A DNA stretch of 64,000 nt from Nocardia grenadensis NBRC 108939 (lineage in GTDB: Bacteria > Actinomycetota > Actinomycetes > Mycobacteriales > Mycobacteriaceae): NCBI RefSeq assembly GCF_001613445.1, contig NZ_BDCJ01000013.1, forward strand, positions 1-64,000. Reading direction: 5' to 3'. The notes below the pieces were generated by a model. The model was not told the DNA's origin, made no database searches, and saw only the letters and a program-made list of their open reading frames with translations. This document shows positions 63,659 to 64,000 of the stretch, piece after piece (the stretch's first letter is position 1; the number at the start of each line of letters is the position of its first letter). The translations under genes and the position numbers were made by a program.

Positions 63659-64000
63659 GACTGCCTCAGCTCCGAGCGGCGGGCCAGCCAGATCAGCACC
63701 GGCGCCCCCAGGAACGCGGTCACCACACCGGCGGACAGTTCGTCGGGCGGGATGGCGATCCGGCCCACCACATCCGCGAAGAGCACCAGCGCGGGCGCCA
63801 GGACCAAGGAATAGGCCACGATCCAGCGGTGGTCGGGGCCGACGATCCAGCGCGCGATATGCGGCACCGCCAGGCCCACGAAGGTAATCGGGCCGACCGC
63901 CGCGGTCGCGGTACCACAGAGCAGGATCAGGGCGAGCGCGGTACAAGCCCGGGTGCGGGTCACGTGCACGCCCAGGGCACGGGCCAGATCGTCGCCCAGC
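63655..64000 (-). CDS. fepD: Ferric-siderophore ABC transporter permease, C-terminal part (runs off window)
   Basis: The last 114 or so residues of a second FecCD permease are visible: LGDDLARALGVHVTRTRACT at the window edge, then GPITFVGLAVPHIARWIVGP and PPDELSAGVVTAFLGAPVLI. The start lies beyond position 64000. Its stop overlaps the fepG start, so the two permease subunits are coupled. Confidence 0.9.
   Translation of the reverse strand, partial: LGDDLARALGVHVTRTRACTALALILLCGTATAAVGPITFVGLAVPHIARWIVGPDHRWIVAYSLVLAPALVLFADVVGRIAIPPDELSAGVVTAFLGAPVLIWLARRSELRQS

Overview
The window is high-GC actinobacterial chromosome, most likely from Nocardia or a close mycolic-acid-producing relative in the Mycobacteriales. 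The main evidence is the opening block. It carries, in order on the minus strand, aceE, a PucR-type regulator (MabR-like), fabD, acpM, kasA and accD6, flanked by a small lipoprotein, a DUF3052 protein and an AhpE peroxiredoxin. This is the gene order of the M. tuberculosis Rv2238c-Rv2247 region, except that only one ketoacyl-ACP synthase is present (no kasB). GTG and TTG starts, IdeR-type iron boxes and an actinobacterial SOS box fit the same placement. All calls are from reading the sequence; no database search was run.

Layout. 1-9.0 kb: hairpin-rich non-coding DNA, the FAS-II (mycolate elongation) operon, its regulator and pyruvate dehydrogenase E1. 9.1-10.9 kb: lipoprotein, DUF3052 protein, AhpE, tRNA-Val(TAC). 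10.9-16.9 kb: an accessory patch with relics of a regulator and of a toxin-like protein around a large KAP-type P-loop NTPase, then a TetR gene and a frameshifted MFS exporter. 16.9-24.6 kb: metabolic and conserved actinobacterial genes (SDR, DUF3145, serine hydrolase, NDMA-dependent alcohol dehydrogenase behind a KstR-like site, phosphotransferase, pabB, two hypotheticals). 24.6-29.3 kb: a TerD-HNH multidomain protein, a DUF1254/DUF1214 lipoprotein and two divergently placed paralogous small membrane proteins. 29.3-33.6 kb: a likely ribosome-antibiotic resistance cassette (macrolide-type glycosyltransferase, Vat-like acetyltransferase, ABC-F protein) with a divergent TetR. 33.6-41.2 kb: a small gene behind a near-consensus LexA box, a BCCT transporter, a truncated epimerase, a MarR regulator, an OafA-type acyltransferase, a thioesterase behind a second KstR-like site, and a TetR.

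41.4-46.4 kb: a four-gene operon with overlapping genes: sodium:solute symporter, two urea-carboxylase-associated proteins (the family now assigned to carboxyguanidine deiminase), and a carboxyltransferase-only urea/guanidine carboxylase that lacks its biotin carboxylase and biotin carrier domains. A perfect 9-bp inverted repeat separates it from the divergent TetR gene.

46.4-64.0 kb: a catecholate siderophore locus. dhbA-dhbC-isochorismatase make 2,3-dihydroxybenzoate, DhbE activates it, and a free-standing aryl carrier protein carries it. A 2370-residue C-A-T-C-A-T-TE synthetase builds the peptide. An EntS-like exporter, a siderophore-interacting reductase, a binding protein and FepC/G/D import genes complete the cycle. 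Two iron boxes (49151 and 61637) control the locus. The read-out binding-pocket codes suggest a basic residue (Arg-like), then a Gly-like residue, so the product may be a heterobactin-related or undescribed catechol peptide. The window ends inside fepD.
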